This document shows positions 33,261 through 42,674 of a stretch of DNA of 64,000 nucleotides, in pieces (the first letter of the stretch is position 1; every line of letters starts with the position of its first letter). Location: contig CP018627.1 in the NCBI GenBank assembly GCA_002021875.1, forward strand, positions 10,106,001 to 10,170,000. The letters run 5' to 3'. Below the pieces are notes generated by a model, which searched no databases, was not told the DNA's origin, and saw only the letters and a list, made by a program, of their open reading frames with translations. A program made the translations under genes and the position numbers. Origin of the DNA: Streptomyces hygroscopicus (GTDB taxonomy: Bacteria; Actinomycetota; Actinomycetes; Streptomycetales; Streptomycetaceae).

Positions 33261-34229
33261 TCAGCGCACCCGGCCGCGTGGCTTCAGGGGTACGGGCGGG
33301 AGCTCCGGGGCGGGGAGCGGGTTGCCGTCGTAGCCGTGCACCGTGCCGAAGCGGGTGCCCGCCGCCCAGTCCTCCCGCGCCTGGGTGATCTCATCGTGGG
33401 AGCGCCCGATGAAGTTCCACCACATCACGATCTTCTCCTCGAAGGGCTCCCCGCCCAGCAGCATGAAGCCGCTGTCCACATCGGCGCGCAGCGGCAGTTC
33501 GGTGCGCCCGCAGCCGAGGTAGAGGAGGGAGCCGGGGGCGAGGCGGACCCCGTCGACCTCGGCCTCGCCGGACATGGTGAGCGCCGCGTACTCGAAGTCG
33601 GGACGCACCGGCAGCCGGGTGTCGGTGCCGGCCGCGAGGGCGATGTCCGCGCCCATCAGCGGGGTGAACGTGGTGCCGGGCGAGGCCGCGCCGTCCAGTT
33701 CGCCGAGGACGACCGTCGCCCGCAGCCCTCCGCCGCCGGTCACCCGGGGCAGCTCGGCGTGGTGCTCCCACCTGGGGGCGATATGGCGGTCGCCGTCGGG
33801 GAGCGCGACCCACAGCTGTGCCCCGTGCAGCAGGCGGGCGTGCTCGCGCGGGGACTCCTCGGAGTGTGCGATGGCCCGGCCCGAGGTCATCAGCCCCAAC
33901 TCGCCGGGGCGCACCGTCTGCAGACTGCCGACGCTGTCGCGGTGCAGCACCTCGCCGTCGTGCAGCCAGCTGACCGTCTGCAGCCCCATATGCGGATGCG
34001 GAGGGACCTGCATGCCCGGCTCCTGGGCGATGTCGTCCGGGCCGTAGTGGTCGATGAAGCACCAGGCGCCGACCATGCGCCGCCCGAGGCTGGGCAGCAG
34101 CCGACGCACCATCGTGGATTCGCCCAGCGGGACCTGCTTGGCGGCCAGCAGTTCGCGAACCGGCTGGGCGGTGACGTCATCGCGGCCGCCGCATACGGTC
34201 GCCGCGGGCCTCAGGTCGAGATTGCTCAT
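33261..34229 (-). CDS. Pirin-family protein
   Basis: A 322-residue bicupin. The N-terminal cupin carries the metal-binding motif HPHMGLQTVSWLHDGEVLHRD and GLMTSGRAIAHSEESP; the C-terminal domain includes FTPLMGADIALAAG and PFEEKIVMWWNFIGRSHDEI. Pirins bind Fe and some have quercetinase activity. It is a single gene starting at ATG 34229, with nothing adjacent that hints at a specific substrate. Confidence 0.92.
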   Translation of the reverse strand: MSNLDLRPAATVCGGRDDVTAQPVRELLAAKQVPLGESTMVRRLLPSLGRRMVGAWCFIDHYGPDDIAQEPGMQVPPHPHMGLQTVSWLHDGEVLHRDSVGSLQTVRPGELGLMTSGRAIAHSEESPREHARLLHGAQLWVALPDGDRHIAPRWEHHAELPRVTGGGGLRATVVLGELDGAASPGTTFTPLMGADIALAAGTDTRLPVRPDFEYAALTMSGEAEVDGVRLAPGSLLYLGCGRTELPLRADVDSGFMLLGGEPFEEKIVMWWNFIGRSHDEITQAREDWAAGTRFGTVHGYDGNPLPAPELPPVPLKPRGRVR

Positions 34230-34351
34230 GACCGCACTCTCCCATGGCCGCGGGCAGCTCAGGGGGAGCCAGGGGGATGTTTAGGGGGCCGTCGGACCGC
34301 CGCCGGAAGAAGAATCTATCCGGTGACCGCACCGACCCTGAAGGAGATCGC

Positions 34352-35029
34352 ATGCCGTCCACACTGCACACCGAGCTCGTGGCGACCGTCCTGGACGGAC
34401 TGCTGGAGGCCGAACGCGAAGGCGACGAGCGCGCGTTCGCCGAGACCGGTGTGACCGACCCCAAGTCGGCCTGGGCCGAGCTGGACGCCAGTCAGATGGC
34501 CGAGACGTTCAAGGACGCCTCCATGTCGGTGTCCAAGGAGGGCGGTGAGCTGCTCTACCTGCTCACCCGTGCGACCGGCGCGCGGACCGTCGTCGAGTAC
34601 GGAACCTCCTTCGGCGTGTCCACCCTCTACCTGGCCAGCGCGGTGCGGGACAACGGCGGCGGGCAGGTGATCGGCACCGAGCTGCAGGCGGACAAGGTGG
34701 CCAAGGCCACGGAGGCCATCGCCGCCGCCGGGCTCTCCGACATCGCCACCGTCCGCGTCGGCGACGCGCGGGAGACGTTGCGGGACCTGCCCGGGTCGGT
34801 GGACCTGCTGCTGATGGACGGCTGGCCGAACCTCAACCGGACGGTGCTCGAGGTGGTGGAGCCCCGGCTGCGCCGGGGCGCGCTGGTGCTCGTGGACGAC
34901 ATGGACATGGACTTCGGCTTCGACATGCACCGGGAGATGCGGGAGTACCTCTCCGACCCCGCGAGCGGCTACCTCTCGCTGCGCCTGCCGGTCGCGCACG
35001 GGATCCTGGCAGGGGTGCGGCTCGGCTAG
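34352..35029 (+). CDS. Class I SAM-dependent O-methyltransferase
   Basis: A 225-residue enzyme of the catechol-O-methyltransferase-like family (PF01596/13578). SAM-binding motif I is VVEYGTSFGVSTLYLASA, motif II region GQVIGTELQADKVAKA, and the metal-ligand acidic residues sit in LLLMDGWPNLN and VLVDDMDMDF. AAGGAG lies 5 bases before ATG 34352; the frame is open further upstream but without a start signal. Substrate unknown. Confidence 0.88.
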   Translation: MPSTLHTELVATVLDGLLEAEREGDERAFAETGVTDPKSAWAELDASQMAETFKDASMSVSKEGGELLYLLTRATGARTVVEYGTSFGVSTLYLASAVRDNGGGQVIGTELQADKVAKATEAIAAAGLSDIATVRVGDARETLRDLPGSVDLLLMDGWPNLNRTVLEVVEPRLRRGALVLVDDMDMDFGFDMHREMREYLSDPASGYLSLRLPVAHGILAGVRLG

Positions 35030-35077
35030 CACCCGGGTGCGGCTACCGTTCCCGCGGGTCGGACGGGGTTCCGGGGG

Positions 35078-35767
35078 TCACGAGCGCACTCTTCCCTCGG
35101 GGGACGCCTCGCGCTCGCTCGTACGGCTCCGGGCGTAGCCGTACGAGGCGATCGCCCCGTACACCAGCGCCGCGCCCAGCAGCCAGCCGCCCAGCACGTC
35201 GCTGGGCCAGTGGACGCCCAGATACAGGCGGGTGAAGCCGACGCCCAGCACGGACACGGCGGCGACGGCGGCCATGAGCCGCAGCCACTTCGCCGACGCC
35301 CTGTGGAGCGTCATCAGCCACAGCAGCAGCCCGAAGGCGACGGTCGCGGTCAGGGCGTGGCCGGAGGGGAAGGCCGCGTAGTGCGCCGAGTCCACTGGAT
35401 CCGGCCACCGGGGGCGCTCCCGGTCGACGGCGGCCTTCACCGCCTGTTGCAGGGCCGTGCCCGCCGCCGCCGTGACGGCGACCCACAGGGCGAGCCGCCG
35501 CTCCCGCCGCCAAAGCAGCCACCCCACGGCCACGGCCAGCAGCGCACGCATCGCCCAGGGGTCCCAGATCCAGTCCGTGAGCACTCTGTTGGCCCGGGTC
35601 CAGCCATGGTGTTCCACGGCGGAACGGTGCAGGGCGACGACGATCTCCCGGTCGACGCTCCCCAGGGGCCCCCAATGGGCGGCCACCAGGGCGAGCAGCA
35701 CCAGGAAGAGCGCGGTGAACACGGCCGCGGTGCGGGCGGCTCGGTGGTGAAGGGTTGCCGACTGCAT
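35078..35767 (-). CDS. PAP2-family membrane phosphatase
   Basis: A 229-residue integral membrane phosphatase with about six helices. The three catalytic motifs are present: KAAVDRERP, PSGHA, and the FTRLYLGVHWPSD stretch with the nucleophilic His. It should dephosphorylate a lipid phosphate such as phosphatidate or undecaprenyl pyrophosphate on the outer face. The C-terminal tail is Arg/Glu-rich. It stands alone. Confidence 0.92.
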   Translation of the reverse strand: MQSATLHHRAARTAAVFTALFLVLLALVAAHWGPLGSVDREIVVALHRSAVEHHGWTRANRVLTDWIWDPWAMRALLAVAVGWLLWRRERRLALWVAVTAAAGTALQQAVKAAVDRERPRWPDPVDSAHYAAFPSGHALTATVAFGLLLWLMTLHRASAKWLRLMAAVAAVSVLGVGFTRLYLGVHWPSDVLGGWLLGAALVYGAIASYGYARSRTSEREASPEGRVRS

Positions 35768-35877
35768 GGGTCGATGATCGCCGACGGGCGGGCCTCGGGG
35801 CCAGGAGGCCCCTGTGACGGCTGAGAGCTAGGAGACTCCTGTGGCGGCCGGGGGCCAGGAGCCCTGTGCCGGAACGG

Positions 35878-36813
35878 CTACCCCAGCACCCGCAGTGCCG
35901 GGACGAGGGTGACCATGAGCGGGACGACCGGGACGAGCGCCGCGGTGGCCGTAAGGCGCCAGCGGCGCCCCACCGAGAGTCGGGAGGCCGGGGCCAGGAG
36001 TCGGTCCACCCGCTGCGGGACCTGGGCGAGCGCGCTGGGGCCGGGGCCGAACACCCCGCGGTCCTCGTTGAGTTCGACCAGGGCGAGCGCGGTGGTCGTC
36101 CGCCCGAAGCGCCGGGACGCGGAGTCGTCGGCGGCCAGCTCGACCAGCCGGTGCACCTCGTCGCGGAACGCCGCGAACATGGTCACCTGCGGAAAGCCGG
36201 TGGCCAGCGCGCCCGAGCAGTGCAGCAGCCAGTGATGGCGGGCGCGGGCGTGGCCCTGCTCATGGGCGATGACGGCGTCCAGCCGACGGCCCTTGAGGCG
36301 GCGCAGCGCCGCCGTGGTGATGACGAGCTGGGGTGTGGTGCCCGGCAGCAACCAGGCGTCCGGCTTGTCGCCCTCCAGGACGACCAGACGCTCCCCGCTG
36401 GGCTCCTCACCGGGCAAAACGGGGGAGCGGACGAGGAGTTCGGCCCGGTGCTGCCTGCGCCAGGCGCGGGCGCGGCCGATCTCGCGGGTGAGCATCACCG
36501 CGCTCCAGACGGCCCCGAGGGCGAGCACGAGGGCGATGGGCGCGGCCAGCGGCCCGTAGCCGGAGAGCGCGTACGCCTCCACCACGCCCTTGGGCGCGGG
36601 GGCGAAGACATTGCCGCGCACGGCCTCCCAGGCGGCCGCGGCGGTCAGCGCCATGGTCAGCGCGCAGCACAACAGCACCCCGACGACCACGCACTGCCAC
36701 ACCCACAGGGCGAGGACAGGTTCGCGGTCGATCCAGTCGGAGCGGGACAGCAGGCGCGGCGCCATTGCCGCCGCCAGTGCGCCGAGGCCCATCAGCGCGA
36801 ACGGGACCAACAT
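35878..36813 (-). CDS. M56-family membrane metallopeptidase
   Basis: A 311-residue protein with several N-terminal helices and a C-terminal helix. The zinc motif HEQGH lies in DAVIAHEQGHARARHH, and the downstream VELAADDSASRRFG supplies the third acidic ligand. This matches BlaR1/MecR-like M56 peptidases without a sensor domain. Streptomycetes usually place a BlaI-type repressor beside this gene; none is seen here. ATG 36813 follows AGGGTGA; the GTG 36822 is possible. Target unknown. Confidence 0.85.
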   Translation of the reverse strand: MLVPFALMGLGALAAAMAPRLLSRSDWIDREPVLALWVWQCVVVGVLLCCALTMALTAAAAWEAVRGNVFAPAPKGVVEAYALSGYGPLAAPIALVLALGAVWSAVMLTREIGRARAWRRQHRAELLVRSPVLPGEEPSGERLVVLEGDKPDAWLLPGTTPQLVITTAALRRLKGRRLDAVIAHEQGHARARHHWLLHCSGALATGFPQVTMFAAFRDEVHRLVELAADDSASRRFGRTTTALALVELNEDRGVFGPGPSALAQVPQRVDRLLAPASRLSVGRRWRLTATAALVPVVPLMVTLVPALRVLG

Positions 36814-36922
36814 GGCGGTCACCCTATGATCGCGAAGCTCGGGCCGGGTACGTTCACGACGGGGAAGTGACGCATACCACGGTGCGGCTACGGGCGTGGC
36901 TACGGCCCGGCCCGCCGCCCGT

Positions 36923-37570
36923 TCACACGGCCAGCAGCATGGCGCACATCCCTATCCCCATCGACAGCCTGCAGGCATGCCGCAGCTCGGGCCGCCGTGA
37001 CCAGCCGGTACCGGACGAGCCCGCCCCCGCGCGGGCCCCGGCGCCGGCGTCCGCATCGTCCACGGCTCGGACCCCGGCGCCGTCCAGTGCGCCGTCCGTC
37101 ATCGGTACGAGCCGCAGCCCGGACCGTACGACGTAGACCGCGAAGTACACGAGCAGCACCCCGGTCAGCAGCGGCACTCCGCCCGCCATCCGGCCCGGTG
37201 CCGTCTGGCCGGTGTGATGGTGGCCGCCCGTGGTGCCTGTCATCATCGCGAGCGCCATATAGACCATCGCGAGCGCCCCGATGGCGTGATGCAGACGGTG
37301 CCCCGGAAGCCCCGCGCCGCGCACCGGCAGCAGAGCCCTTACGGCGGCCACGGCGAAGACCGCCGCGAACGCGGCTGGACCCCATGGCCGCGGGTCCAGC
37401 ACGGTGGAGGGCACCGCCATCGCCGCCATCCCCCACCCCATGAGTGCCTCGGCGCCCGCTATCCGCCGCCCCGGCCCGGGCGGCTCACCGCGCATCTGAA
37501 GCAGACAGTAGGCACCCGTGGCCGCGCACAGCGCGACCAGCAGCCAGCCGACGAGCGGAGCTCCGTGCAC
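36923..37570 (-). CDS. DUF5134 membrane protein
   Basis: A 215-residue membrane protein with about six helices, starting VHGAPLVGWLLVALCAATGAY. It contains HHAIGALAMVYMALAMM and a His-rich loop (GGHHHTGQ). It fits the actinobacterial DUF5134 family, often next to M56 peptidases as here. The His/Met residues suggest metal contact, but function is unknown. GTG 37570 is selected because GGGAGG lies 6 bases upstream; the longer open frame has no signal. Confidence 0.75.
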   Translation of the reverse strand: MHGAPLVGWLLVALCAATGAYCLLQMRGEPPGPGRRIAGAEALMGWGMAAMAVPSTVLDPRPWGPAAFAAVFAVAAVRALLPVRGAGLPGHRLHHAIGALAMVYMALAMMTGTTGGHHHTGQTAPGRMAGGVPLLTGVLLVYFAVYVVRSGLRLVPMTDGALDGAGVRAVDDADAGAGARAGAGSSGTGWSRRPELRHACRLSMGIGMCAMLLAV

Positions 37571-37784
37571 GGCACACCTCCCGAAGGGGGACGTAACACC
37601 AGGAGACATCCCCTGCCGCGGCGCCACACATGGGAGCGCATGGACGCAGTGGGGGAGCGCGAGGCGCGCGGAGTGGCAAGGAGCGCGAGGCGCGGTATGG
37701 CACCGTGAGAGGTGCGGCCCGTGGATCAAGCTGCCCCCGCCGCACCACGGGACGTGAACAGCCGTTCTACGAGGAGGAGAGCCC

Positions 37785-38204
37785 GTGTCGAATCCACCGC
37801 TTCCCGAGGCCGCGGTCGCCATGCTCGAGAAGCCCAACCCGGCCGTGATCGCGACGATCCGGTCCGACGGCCAGCCGGTGTCCACGGCCACCTGGTACCT
37901 CTGGGACGACGGCCGGATCCTGGTCAACCTGGACGAGGGCCGCAAGCGGCTCAGCCATATCCGCAACGACCCCAGGGTCACGCTCACCGTGCTCGACGAG
38001 GCGAACTGGTACAACCACATCAGCCTCATCGGCCGGGTCGTCGAGCTTCAGGACGACGAGGACCTGTCCGGAATCGACCGGCTGTCCCGGCAATACCTCG
38101 GCAAGGACTACCCGCAGCGGGACCGCGGCAGGGTCAGCGCCTGGATCGAGATCGACCGCTGGCACGGCTGGGGCGAGCACAAGGAGAACAGCCAGCCCGG
38201 CTGA
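37785..38204 (+). CDS. PPOX-class split-barrel flavoenzyme (probably F420-dependent)
   Basis: A 139-residue split-barrel protein of the pyridoxamine-phosphate-oxidase superfamily. Features are PAVIATIRSDGQPVSTATWY, ILVNLDEGRKRLSHIRNDPR and HISLIGRVVEL, typical of actinobacterial F420-binding reductases. It should reduce or oxidise a small substrate with deazaflavin. GTG 37785 follows GAGGAGGAG. A hairpin terminates it. Confidence 0.87.
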   Translation: MSNPPLPEAAVAMLEKPNPAVIATIRSDGQPVSTATWYLWDDGRILVNLDEGRKRLSHIRNDPRVTLTVLDEANWYNHISLIGRVVELQDDEDLSGIDRLSRQYLGKDYPQRDRGRVSAWIEIDRWHGWGEHKENSQPG

Positions 38205-38220
38205 TCCCCCGGGACCGTCC

Positions 38221-38274
38221 GCCGTCCGCCCCACCACCCCGGCCACCGCGAGCCGGGGAGGGCGGGCGGACGGC
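38221..38274 (+). terminator. Compound stem-loop terminator
   Basis: Outer stem GCCGTCCGCC (38221-38230) with GGCGGACGGC (38265-38274) encloses an inner CCCCGGC/GCCGGGG hairpin. It begins 16 bp after the flavoenzyme stop. Confidence 0.7.
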
Positions 38275-38291
38275 GCCGGGGCGGCCGCACG

Positions 38292-38431
38292 CCGTCCGGA
38301 TCCGCGATCCACGTGGCGCCGGGCGGGTGCTTTGTCGTGTCTGCCGCTAGATCCCCGGACGGTAGCGAATCGGATGGTCCTGCGGCACTTCCACGATCAC
38401 GATTTTGAGTCCGTCCGGATCCGCGATCCAC
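38292..38431. repeat. 21-bp direct repeat from the VOC gene end
   Basis: An identical 21-bp sequence occurs at 38292-38312, outside any gene, and at 38411-38431, inside the VOC gene where it encodes WIADPDG. The outside copy reads ATWIADPDGV in the same sense, so it looks like the stub of a duplicated or related VOC gene. Confidence 0.6.
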
Positions 38432-38739
38432 ATCTCCACCAGCCCCCACGGCTCCTTCTTCGGCGGGCGCAGCACCTCGACCCCCTGCGCGGTGAGCTCC
38501 TTGTGCGCCGCCGCCGCGTCCGCGACCTGGAGCCATAGCTGGAGGCCCGGGGCGGGCGGGGTGTCGGAGCGGCCGGAGACCTCCAGGAAGCCCCCGCCGA
38601 GGAAGTAGACCGTGCCCCGCTCGGGGCCCGTCCCGAACTCCCGGAAGACCGCGAGACCCAGCGCCTCGCCGTAGAACGCCCGGGAGCGCTCGGGGTCCGT
38701 CGGCCGCAGCAGAACGCGGCTGCTCAGTACGTGAACCAT
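38347..38739 (-). CDS. VOC-superfamily (glyoxalase/bleomycin resistance-like) protein
   Basis: A 130-residue VOC protein. It opens SRVLLRPTDPERSRAFYGEA, has GTVYFLGGGFLEVSG mid-way and ends MWIADPDGLKIVIVEVP, the typical closing beta-strand motif. It may bind or detoxify a small electrophile or antibiotic; no substrate is evident. It starts at ATG 38739 and is divergent from a GNAT gene. Confidence 0.88.
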   Translation of the reverse strand: MVHVLSSRVLLRPTDPERSRAFYGEALGLAVFREFGTGPERGTVYFLGGGFLEVSGRSDTPPAPGLQLWLQVADAAAAHKELTAQGVEVLRPPKKEPWGLVEMWIADPDGLKIVIVEVPQDHPIRYRPGI

Positions 38740-38848
38740 GCCGCGACCTTACGCAACCCGACCCGCTTGGGGCAGGTTAAGGTCACTCTGCCGCCACCAC
38801 CGCCGACCGATCCCCCGCCCCCGCCCCCGAAGGGACCCTTCCGACGCC

Positions 38849-39406
38849 ATGGACACCGCGGACGCCACCGTACGAGCCACCGCCCCGCTCGCCTTCCGCC
38901 CGGCCACCGAGACCGATGTGGAGGCGCTGGTGCCGCTGATCGAGTCGGCCTACCGCGGAGACGCCAGCCGCGCCGGATGGACCACGGAGGCGGATCTCCT
39001 GGCCGGGCGGCGCACTGACCCGGAGGGCGTCGCGGCCGTGGTGCGGGACGAGAACAGTCGCATGGTGATCGTCGAGCGGGGCGGTGAGCTGATCGCCTGC
39101 TGCCAGCTCGAGCACCGTGGTGACCACGCCTACTTCGGCATGTTCGCGGTCCGGCCCGCGCTGCAGGGCGGGGGCCTGGGCAAGGCGATCCTCGCCGAGG
39201 CCGAGCGGTTCGCGCGGGCGGAGTGGGGTGCGACGCAGATGCATATGACGGTGATCACCGCCCGTGCGGAGCTGATCGCCTGGTACGAGCGGCGCGGCTA
39301 CGCCCGTACCGGCGAGATGACCCCGTTCCCGTACGGCGATGAGCGGGTCGGTGTGCCGCGCCGCGCCGACCTCGAGTTCGAGCTGCTGGTCAAGCCCCTC
39401 GACTGA
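38849..39406 (+). CDS. GNAT-family N-acetyltransferase
   Basis: A 185-residue acetyltransferase. Acetyl-CoA binding shows as MFAVRPALQGGGLGKAILAE (motif A, Q/RxxGxG/A-like) and WYERRGYARTGEM (motif B). It transfers an acetyl group to an amine of unknown identity. ATG 38849 is the first sensible start; AAGGGA lies 13 bases upstream. The ORF extends upstream without a start signal. Confidence 0.9.
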   Translation: MDTADATVRATAPLAFRPATETDVEALVPLIESAYRGDASRAGWTTEADLLAGRRTDPEGVAAVVRDENSRMVIVERGGELIACCQLEHRGDHAYFGMFAVRPALQGGGLGKAILAEAERFARAEWGATQMHMTVITARAELIAWYERRGYARTGEMTPFPYGDERVGVPRRADLEFELLVKPLD

Positions 39407-39448
39407 GCGCCGCTTACGCCGTACGGGTGAAGGTGGCCGGTGAGGGCG

Positions 39449-40132
39449 TCACGCCGTGAAGCGCGCCGCCCGCCGGATCTCCGGGAAGTCGGTGGTGGCG
39501 CCGTCCAGGCGGAGGCCGCGGACCAGCTTCAGCTGGTCGGGGGTGTTCACGGTCCAGCCGATCACCCTGAGGCCGGCGGCGTGCGCCCGCTCCACCAGCT
39601 CCAGGGTCACCCTGCGGATGTTGAGCACCAGCATCCCGGCGCCGACGGCGTGCGCCCGGTCGATCACATCGAGGCCGTAGCGGCTGGCCACGAGGGCGGT
39701 GCGGGCGGTCGGGAGCAGGGTGCGGATCTCGGCGAGCGCCTCGTCGTGGAAGGACAGGACGTCCACCCGGTCCAGCAGATCGCGGCCGGTCAGCACCTCC
39801 GCCAGCGCCCGGGCGGCCGCCGTGTCCTTGATCTCGGCCTGGAGCGGTGCCTTGACGGCGTCCACGACCTCCTCGAAGACCGGGATCCGCTCACCCTCCC
39901 CGGCGTCCAGCTCACGCAGCTCCGCGAGGGTGAAGTCGCCGATCGGGCCCTTGCCGTCGGTGGTGCGGTCGACGTCCGCGTCGTGCATCACCACGAGCGC
40001 GCCGTCCTTGCTGAGGTGCAGGTCCAGTTCGATGACGTCCATGCCCTCGTGCTCGGCGCGGACAAAGGATCGGAGGGTGTTCTCCGGCTCGACGCCCATC
40101 ACTCCGCGGTGTCCGATGGTGAGAAAAGTCAA
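39449..40132 (-). CDS. Glycerophosphodiester phosphodiesterase family protein
   Basis: A 227-residue cytosolic GDPD. The catalytic motifs are TIGHRGVMGVEPENTLRSF, then MDVIELDLHLSKDGALVVMHD and the QAEIKD segment, together giving the His/Glu/Asp metal site. It hydrolyses glycerophosphodiesters to glycerol-3-phosphate and an alcohol. TTG 40132 is taken as the start because homologues begin just before TIGHRG; the longer frame upstream is low-quality sequence. Confidence 0.88.
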   Translation of the reverse strand: MTFLTIGHRGVMGVEPENTLRSFVRAEHEGMDVIELDLHLSKDGALVVMHDADVDRTTDGKGPIGDFTLAELRELDAGEGERIPVFEEVVDAVKAPLQAEIKDTAAARALAEVLTGRDLLDRVDVLSFHDEALAEIRTLLPTARTALVASRYGLDVIDRAHAVGAGMLVLNIRRVTLELVERAHAAGLRVIGWTVNTPDQLKLVRGLRLDGATTDFPEIRRAARFTA

Positions 40133-40440
40133 CGCTGTCTCGCTCTTCTGACGGCCCTTGACGGCCTTCGTCGGGTCGTCTCGTCGGGTCGGGGGGAGGC
40201 AGTGGGGAGGCAGATTCGTCGGCTCTCGGCGGGCGGGCCGCCGGACCGGCGCACACCATACCGGCCGCTCATGACAGGACTGCTCAAGCGGGGCCGTGGC
40301 ATGAGCCGGGCCGATGGGGGCAGGAAAAACTGCGGTGGTGCGGGTGTGGCGCAGGATGATTTCCCGTACCGTCGCTTGAGCGAAGGAGGCTCCGATGGAT
40401 ACGGTGGTTGTACGCAAGTTTCTCCGGTGAAGGAGTGGTC

Positions 40441-41838
40441 ATGACGGAAATTCTTTCGTCCCCGATAGCTGAAGGTGGCGTTCTGTCAGCAGAGCGTGTG
40501 GTCGAACATCCGGCCTGGCCGACCCTCAAGGACGCCGTCGAAACGTTTCGCCCGTGGCAGTCCAAGGACGGCTCCATCGACTTCGACGCCGAGGGCGCAC
40601 CCACCCGCGAGACCGCCGCGGCGACCATCGCCCGGGTGATCGAGGCCATCGAGAGGCTTGCCCCGCTGCTGCCGCACGACGCCGACTACCACCGGGCGGT
40701 CGTCGCGGATCTGCGCCGCTGGGCCGAGGGCGGCTTCGGCGTCCCCGACTTCCTCGACTCGCTGCTCGCCTTCCAGCCCGCCCGCACCCGCGCCGACGGC
40801 CTCCAGCACCTCGTGGTCTTCCCCATGTACACGCAGAACGGCAACCCGGACCGCAACCTGGAAGCCGTGGTGCTGCGCATGGTCTGGCCGGACTGGCTGG
40901 CCGAGCTGGAGCGCACCCGCTATGACAACCCGCTCTACTGCGGCCTGGCCTTCGAGGACTTCACCTCCGGCTACGACACCAACTCCGCGGTGCTCTTCCC
41001 GGAGACCATCGCCGTCCGCGAGGCCCCCGAGCGGTTCACCTGGGGCGGCATCTTCTGCGACCGCGAGGCGGCCCGCTTCCGCCGGGTCAGCGATGCCGCC
41101 GTCCAGACGCTCGGGCTCGAACTCCCCGAGGACATCGGGGACATGCTCGCCGACCAGCGCCGCTGCCAGGAGGCGTTCGCCCTGTGGGACATGGTCCACG
41201 ACCGTACCCACAGCCATGGCGACCTGCCGTTCGACCCCTTCATGATCAAGCAGCGGCAGCCGTTCTGGATGTACGGGCTGGAGGAGCTGCGCTGCGACCT
41301 CACGGCCTTCAAGGAGGCCGTGAAGCTGGAGGCCGAGGGGGTCCCCCAGGGCCGCGACGTCCAGTACGCCGTGATCTTCGACCGGATGTTCCGGTTCCCC
41401 GTCACCGGCGCGCGGGTCCGCAACTACGACGGGCTCGGCGGCCAGTTGCTCTTCGCCTACCTCCACCAGCACGACGTCGTACGCTGGACGGACAACACCC
41501 TGCATATTGACTGGTCCCGCGCCTCGCAGGTCACCAACCAGCTGTGCGGCGAGATCGAGAAGCTCTACCGCGACGGCATCGACCGCCCCAAACTGGTCCA
41601 CTGGTTCAAGGCGTACGAGCTGGTGTCGACGTATCTCGCACCTCACCCCGGCTCGGTCTGGGCCAAAGGCCCGGAAGCCCTGGACCTGACCCAGCTGCCG
41701 CGCAAGCTCGTCGACGACGTGCTCCCCGACGAGTTTCCGCTGAGCATGTTCTACGAGGCGCTCGCGAAGAAGCTGCGTGACGTGGTCGCCTCCACCAAGG
41801 GGATCACGGCCGACAGCGACCTACCGGCGGCGGCATGA
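40441..41838 (+). CDS. DUF6421 family protein
   Basis: A 465-residue cytosolic protein of the streptomycete DUF6421 family, function unknown. It has no signal or helices. Conserved-looking stretches include QHLVVFPMYTQNGNPDRNLE, MVHDRTHSHGDLPFDPFMIK, the latter rich in possible metal ligands, and RQPFWMYGLEELRCDLTAFK. The His/Asp pattern HDRTHSHGD resembles a metalloenzyme site. AAGGAG lies 6 bases before ATG 40441. It leads a three-gene operon with an SDR and a threonine-aldolase-like enzyme. Confidence 0.75.
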   Translation: MTEILSSPIAEGGVLSAERVVEHPAWPTLKDAVETFRPWQSKDGSIDFDAEGAPTRETAAATIARVIEAIERLAPLLPHDADYHRAVVADLRRWAEGGFGVPDFLDSLLAFQPARTRADGLQHLVVFPMYTQNGNPDRNLEAVVLRMVWPDWLAELERTRYDNPLYCGLAFEDFTSGYDTNSAVLFPETIAVREAPERFTWGGIFCDREAARFRRVSDAAVQTLGLELPEDIGDMLADQRRCQEAFALWDMVHDRTHSHGDLPFDPFMIKQRQPFWMYGLEELRCDLTAFKEAVKLEAEGVPQGRDVQYAVIFDRMFRFPVTGARVRNYDGLGGQLLFAYLHQHDVVRWTDNTLHIDWSRASQVTNQLCGEIEKLYRDGIDRPKLVHWFKAYELVSTYLAPHPGSVWAKGPEALDLTQLPRKLVDDVLPDEFPLSMFYEALAKKLRDVVASTKGITADSDLPAAA

Positions 41839-41891
41839 GCCCCGCGACGGCGGACAGCCGCCGAGCGGGGAAGGACGAGGAGGCAGCGAGC

Positions 41892-42674
41892 ATGACCACA
41901 CCGACGTCGAGCCCCAGCCCGAACGAACCGGGCGAGCGGCCGCTGGACGGTGCGGTGGTGGCGGTGGCCGGCGCGGCCGGCCCCGCGGGCCGGGCCACGC
42001 TGCTCCGCCTCGCCGAGGCCGGCGCCACCGTCGTCGCCTCCGACTCCGACCCGGCGCGGCTGGCCGAGGCCGTGGACGCGGCGCGCTACGCGCACGGCGG
42101 CGCCAGCGTCACCGGCGAGACGGTCGACCTGCTCGACCTCGACGCCGCCCGCGCCTGGGCCAACCGCACCGAGAAGGAGTTCGGCCGGGTCGACGGGCTG
42201 ATCCACCTGGTCGGCGGCTGGCGCGGCAGCAAGACCTTCGCCGACGCCCCGCTCGCCGACTGGGACACCCTGCACAATCTGCTGATCCGGACCGCCCAGC
42301 ACACCTCCCTCGCCTTCCACGACGCCCTGCTGCGCAGCGGCAAGGGCCGCTATGTGCTGATCAGCGCGGGGGGCGCGGCCAAGCCCACCGCGGGCAACGC
42401 CGCGTACGCCGCCGCCAAGGCCGCCGCCGAGGCGTGGACGCTCGCGCTCGCCGACTCCTTCCGCAAACTGGGGGGCGAGGGCGGCCCCTCGGCGGCCGCT
42501 GCCATCCTGGTGGTCAAGGCGCTGGTGCACGACGCCATGCGGGCGGAGCGCCCCAACGCGAAGTTCGCGGGCTTCACGGACGTCAAGGAGCTGGCCGAGG
42601 CCATCACCGGACTCTGGGACCGGCCCGCCCAGGAAGTGAACGGAACCCGCCTGTGGCTGACCCCCAAGCCGTGA
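41892..42674 (+). CDS. Short-chain dehydrogenase/reductase
   Basis: A 260-residue SDR. The Rossmann motif is VAVAGAAGPAGRATLLRLAEAG, variant of TGxxxGxG; the active-site region reads YVLISAGGAAKP then NAAYAAAKAAAEAW with the catalytic Tyr and Lys as YxxxK. ATG 41892 has GAGGAGG 8 bases upstream; the alternative ATG 41835 overlaps the DUF6421 stop. Its stop overlaps the GTG of the next gene. Substrate unknown. Confidence 0.88.
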   Translation: MTTPTSSPSPNEPGERPLDGAVVAVAGAAGPAGRATLLRLAEAGATVVASDSDPARLAEAVDAARYAHGGASVTGETVDLLDLDAARAWANRTEKEFGRVDGLIHLVGGWRGSKTFADAPLADWDTLHNLLIRTAQHTSLAFHDALLRSGKGRYVLISAGGAAKPTAGNAAYAAAKAAAEAWTLALADSFRKLGGEGGPSAAAAILVVKALVHDAMRAERPNAKFAGFTDVKELAEAITGLWDRPAQEVNGTRLWLTPKP

